6,956 nt of DNA from Bacillota bacterium (GTDB taxonomy: Bacteria > Bacillota > Clostridia > Acetivibrionales > Acetivibrionaceae), in NCBI GenBank assembly GCA_023421115.1, contig JAEZUI010000199.1, positions 1-6,956 of the forward strand. Reading direction: 5' to 3'. How positions within the stretch are numbered: the stretch's first letter is position 1; each line of letters starts with the position of its first letter. The position numbers were made by a program, and so were the translations under genes. Below, piece after piece: positions 6,091 through 6,956 of this stretch. Below the pieces are notes generated by a model. That model made no database searches and had not been told where the DNA came from. It saw only the letters and a list, made by a program, of their open reading frames with translations.

Positions 6091-6294
6091 AGTTCTGTAG
6101 AGGTAAATTTCAACTAAATAAGTTGGAAAGACACAAACAAATACAGGTTGTACCCTGTCAATTGTATTGAACTCAATTCGGTATTTTGAGGTATTGGGTT
6201 TTGTATTTAATTGTTTATTCTTTCTCACTTGTCCATTTGCAAATAGGCTTTGAGAATTATATGTTTGTGTCAATAATGGCATACCTTACAGACT
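6091..6294. repeat. Nested long-range inverted repeats (RNA helices or MITE-like ends)
   Basis: Two arms are inverted about a centre near 6195. TCTGTA-G-AGGTA (6094-6105) matches the complement of TACCTTACAGA (6282-6292). GACACAAACA (6130-6139) matches the complement of TGTTTGTGTC (6262-6271), with 13 of 14 positions matching if extended inward. Arm spacing differs between the sides because the left side contains an extra small hairpin (6108-6129). As DNA, this could be the ends of a 204-bp non-autonomous element. I see no clear target-site duplication and no transposase remnant. Confidence 0.45.
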
Positions 6295-6348
6295 GCTTCA
6301 ATAATCATTTCGATTGTATTTGTTTTATATCGGAATTATGAATATATG

Positions 6349-6382
6349 GCGCGACAAGGTGTTTGTCGGGCTATTTTTATTT
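6349..6382 (+). terminator. Intrinsic terminator of the candidate RNA
   Basis: GCGCGACAA (6349-6357) pairs with TTGTCGGGC (6363-6371) at eight of nine positions around a five-base loop (GGTGT). TATTTTTATTT follows. It faces the plus strand and has no coding gene directly before it, which is the main reason to propose a non-coding transcript. It could also act as an attenuator for the gene starting at 6618. Confidence 0.8.
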
Positions 6383-6394
6383 GACCTCTAAGCT

Positions 6395-6617
6395 TTGACT
6401 ACAGGAGGCAAATGTTCTAACATTCTATTATTCCCACAAAATACAATTCTAAATAGAGCCTTTAGAAGCACTATGCCTTTTAACCCCGACTCATAGTAAA
6501 ATTAGTTATGGGTGTATAAAAAAGGTAGTAGTTTTCAAATATTAAATCATTGATTTTAAAAGCACTGTTAAGGTATGTCCTTTGAAAGATTAATCTATTC
6601 ATAGGAGGAATAATAAA
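6395..6617 (+). promoter_or_regulatory. Leader region of the MutS2-family gene: promoter candidate and two hairpins
   Basis: TTGACT (6395-6400), a 17-base spacer and TAACAT (6418-6423) form a plausible promoter just after the terminator. The leader of about 190 nt then holds two hairpins. One is TTCTAAA/TTTAGAA (6447-6453 with 6461-6467). The other is ACTATG/CATAGT (6470-6475 with 6492-6497). AGGAGG at 6603-6608 is nine bases before the ATG at 6618. I see no riboswitch or T-box consensus and no convincing small gene here. The promoter assignment is tentative. Confidence 0.35.
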
Positions 6618-6956
6618 ATGATAAAAAAAATGTATACTACATTAGAATTTGACAAAGTATTAAATATTCTAAAAGGACATGCCTTGTCCGATAATGCCAA
6701 AGAAAAAATACTAAGGCTTGAACCCTTCTTATCGGAAAATGAAGTGACAAGGCATTTAAATGAAACAACAGAAGCTAAGTTAATAATGGAGCACTATGGA
6801 ACGCCTCCCCTGTCAGTTATGGATAATTTGGATAAATCCCTTACTCTTTTAAATAAAGGAAGTCTCCTCATGCCTGATCAACTTGGGAATATAGCACAAT
6901 TTCTCACTGCCTGCAGGAGAATGAAAACATATCTCAAAAAGGCAGAAAGGAGCTTT
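6618..6956 (+). CDS. MutS2-family DNA-binding ATPase, N-terminal part (3' truncated by window edge)
   Basis: The frame is open from ATG 6618 to the window end, giving the first 113 residues. YTTLEFDKVLNILKGHALSDNAKEKILRLEP resembles the conserved start of MutS2 proteins (LEFDKI-type motif, then a glycine or serine turn and a helix ending in a LxP motif). The part from GTPPLSVMDNLDKSLTLLNKGSLL onward matches the second helical block, ending in RRMKTYLKKAE. MutS2 proteins bind branched DNA or collided ribosomes rather than mismatches. The ATPase and the C-terminal Smr nuclease domain would lie outside the window. The gene could therefore equally be the shorter, Smr-less MutS2 paralogue common in clostridia. 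AGGAGG at nine bases decides the start; a second Met (MYTTLEF) 12 bases on is poorly spaced. Confidence 0.8.
   Translation, partial: MIKKMYTTLEFDKVLNILKGHALSDNAKEKILRLEPFLSENEVTRHLNETTEAKLIMEHYGTPPLSVMDNLDKSLTLLNKGSLLMPDQLGNIAQFLTACRRMKTYLKKAERSF

Larger units (their letters stand above)
6055..6382 (+). ncRNA. Candidate structured non-coding RNA (unrecognised class), promoter to terminator
   Basis: The transcript would run about 325 nt from the promoter at 6020-6048 to the terminator at 6349-6380 and has no convincing coding content. Helices I can pair by eye are as follows. P1 is 6094-6105 with 6282-6292, eleven pairs and one bulged G, extendable to 6091 and 6294. P2 is a hairpin with 6108-6115 pairing 6121-6129, eight pairs, one bulge and an AAATA loop. 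P3 is 6130-6139 with 6262-6271, ten perfect pairs and three more beyond one mismatch. P4 is 6143-6147 with 6154-6158. P5 is 6222-6227 with 6251-6256. P1, P2 and P3 are contiguous and give a three-way junction with a 10-nt 3' joining strand. It matches no RNA family I know (not 6S, tmRNA, RNase P, SRP RNA, T-box or common riboswitches). A relic inverted-repeat element is the alternative. Exact ends are estimates. Confidence 0.5.

Noticed and set aside
6058..6282. 74-codon minus-strand ORF inside the candidate RNA region
   Set aside because: It is antisense to a good promoter-terminator pair, has no ribosome binding site or recognisable protein features, and is explained by chance openness in structured AT-rich DNA.
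6395..6617. Possible riboswitch or T-box upstream of the MutS2-family gene
   Set aside because: Two small hairpins are present, but no T-box sequence (AGGGUGGNACCGCG-like), no known riboswitch core and no second terminator before the gene.

Overview
The window looks like a chromosomal segment of a low-GC Gram-positive anaerobe, most likely a clostridium. The basis is AT-rich DNA, strong AGGAGG-type ribosome binding sites, and protein families typical of Clostridia: a chemoreceptor, a UPF0251/Mrp gene pair, a YesL-like membrane protein and a MutS2-type ATPase. The genus is not determinable from the sequence alone.

Layout. The left edge (1-828, + strand) is the C-terminal half of a methyl-accepting chemotaxis protein, including the signalling hairpin. 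It converges on a run of minus-strand genes. Between them (829-1335) lie weak hairpins, a decayed GNAT acetyltransferase remnant and the terminator of the RNA ligase gene rtcB. rtcB (1336-2520) stands alone as a transcription unit, with a terminator on each side. Upstream of it is a two-gene minus-strand unit, UPF0251/DUF134 regulator (3652-4029) then Mrp/NBP35 P-loop ATPase (2753-3607). It has its own promoter, a near-perfect 22-bp palindrome at the transcription start, and an intrinsic terminator at the end. Next come a DUF624/YesL-like membrane protein (4069-4920) with its own promoter, and a MerR-family regulator (5078-5941). The regulator's promoter shows the MerR hallmark: a 19-bp spacer holding a palindrome.

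The part least explained by known genes is 5942-6617, 676 bases without a convincing protein-coding gene. A good plus-strand promoter (6020-6048) diverges from the merR promoter. It is followed by about 300 nt with nested long-range inverted repeats that can fold into a three-way junction, and this ends in an intrinsic terminator (6349-6380). I read it as a candidate structured non-coding RNA of a class I do not recognise. The main rival is a small relic inverted-repeat element (MITE-like). After it come a second promoter-like site and a hairpin-containing leader, then the start of a MutS2-family gene (6618 to the right edge).

Working together. UPF0251 and Mrp are probably one functional unit in iron-sulfur or metal handling; both carry cysteine-rich tails. 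The MerR protein probably controls its own promoter, and it could also affect the divergent RNA promoter and the downstream membrane protein. RtcB, the chemoreceptor and MutS2 look functionally independent of these.
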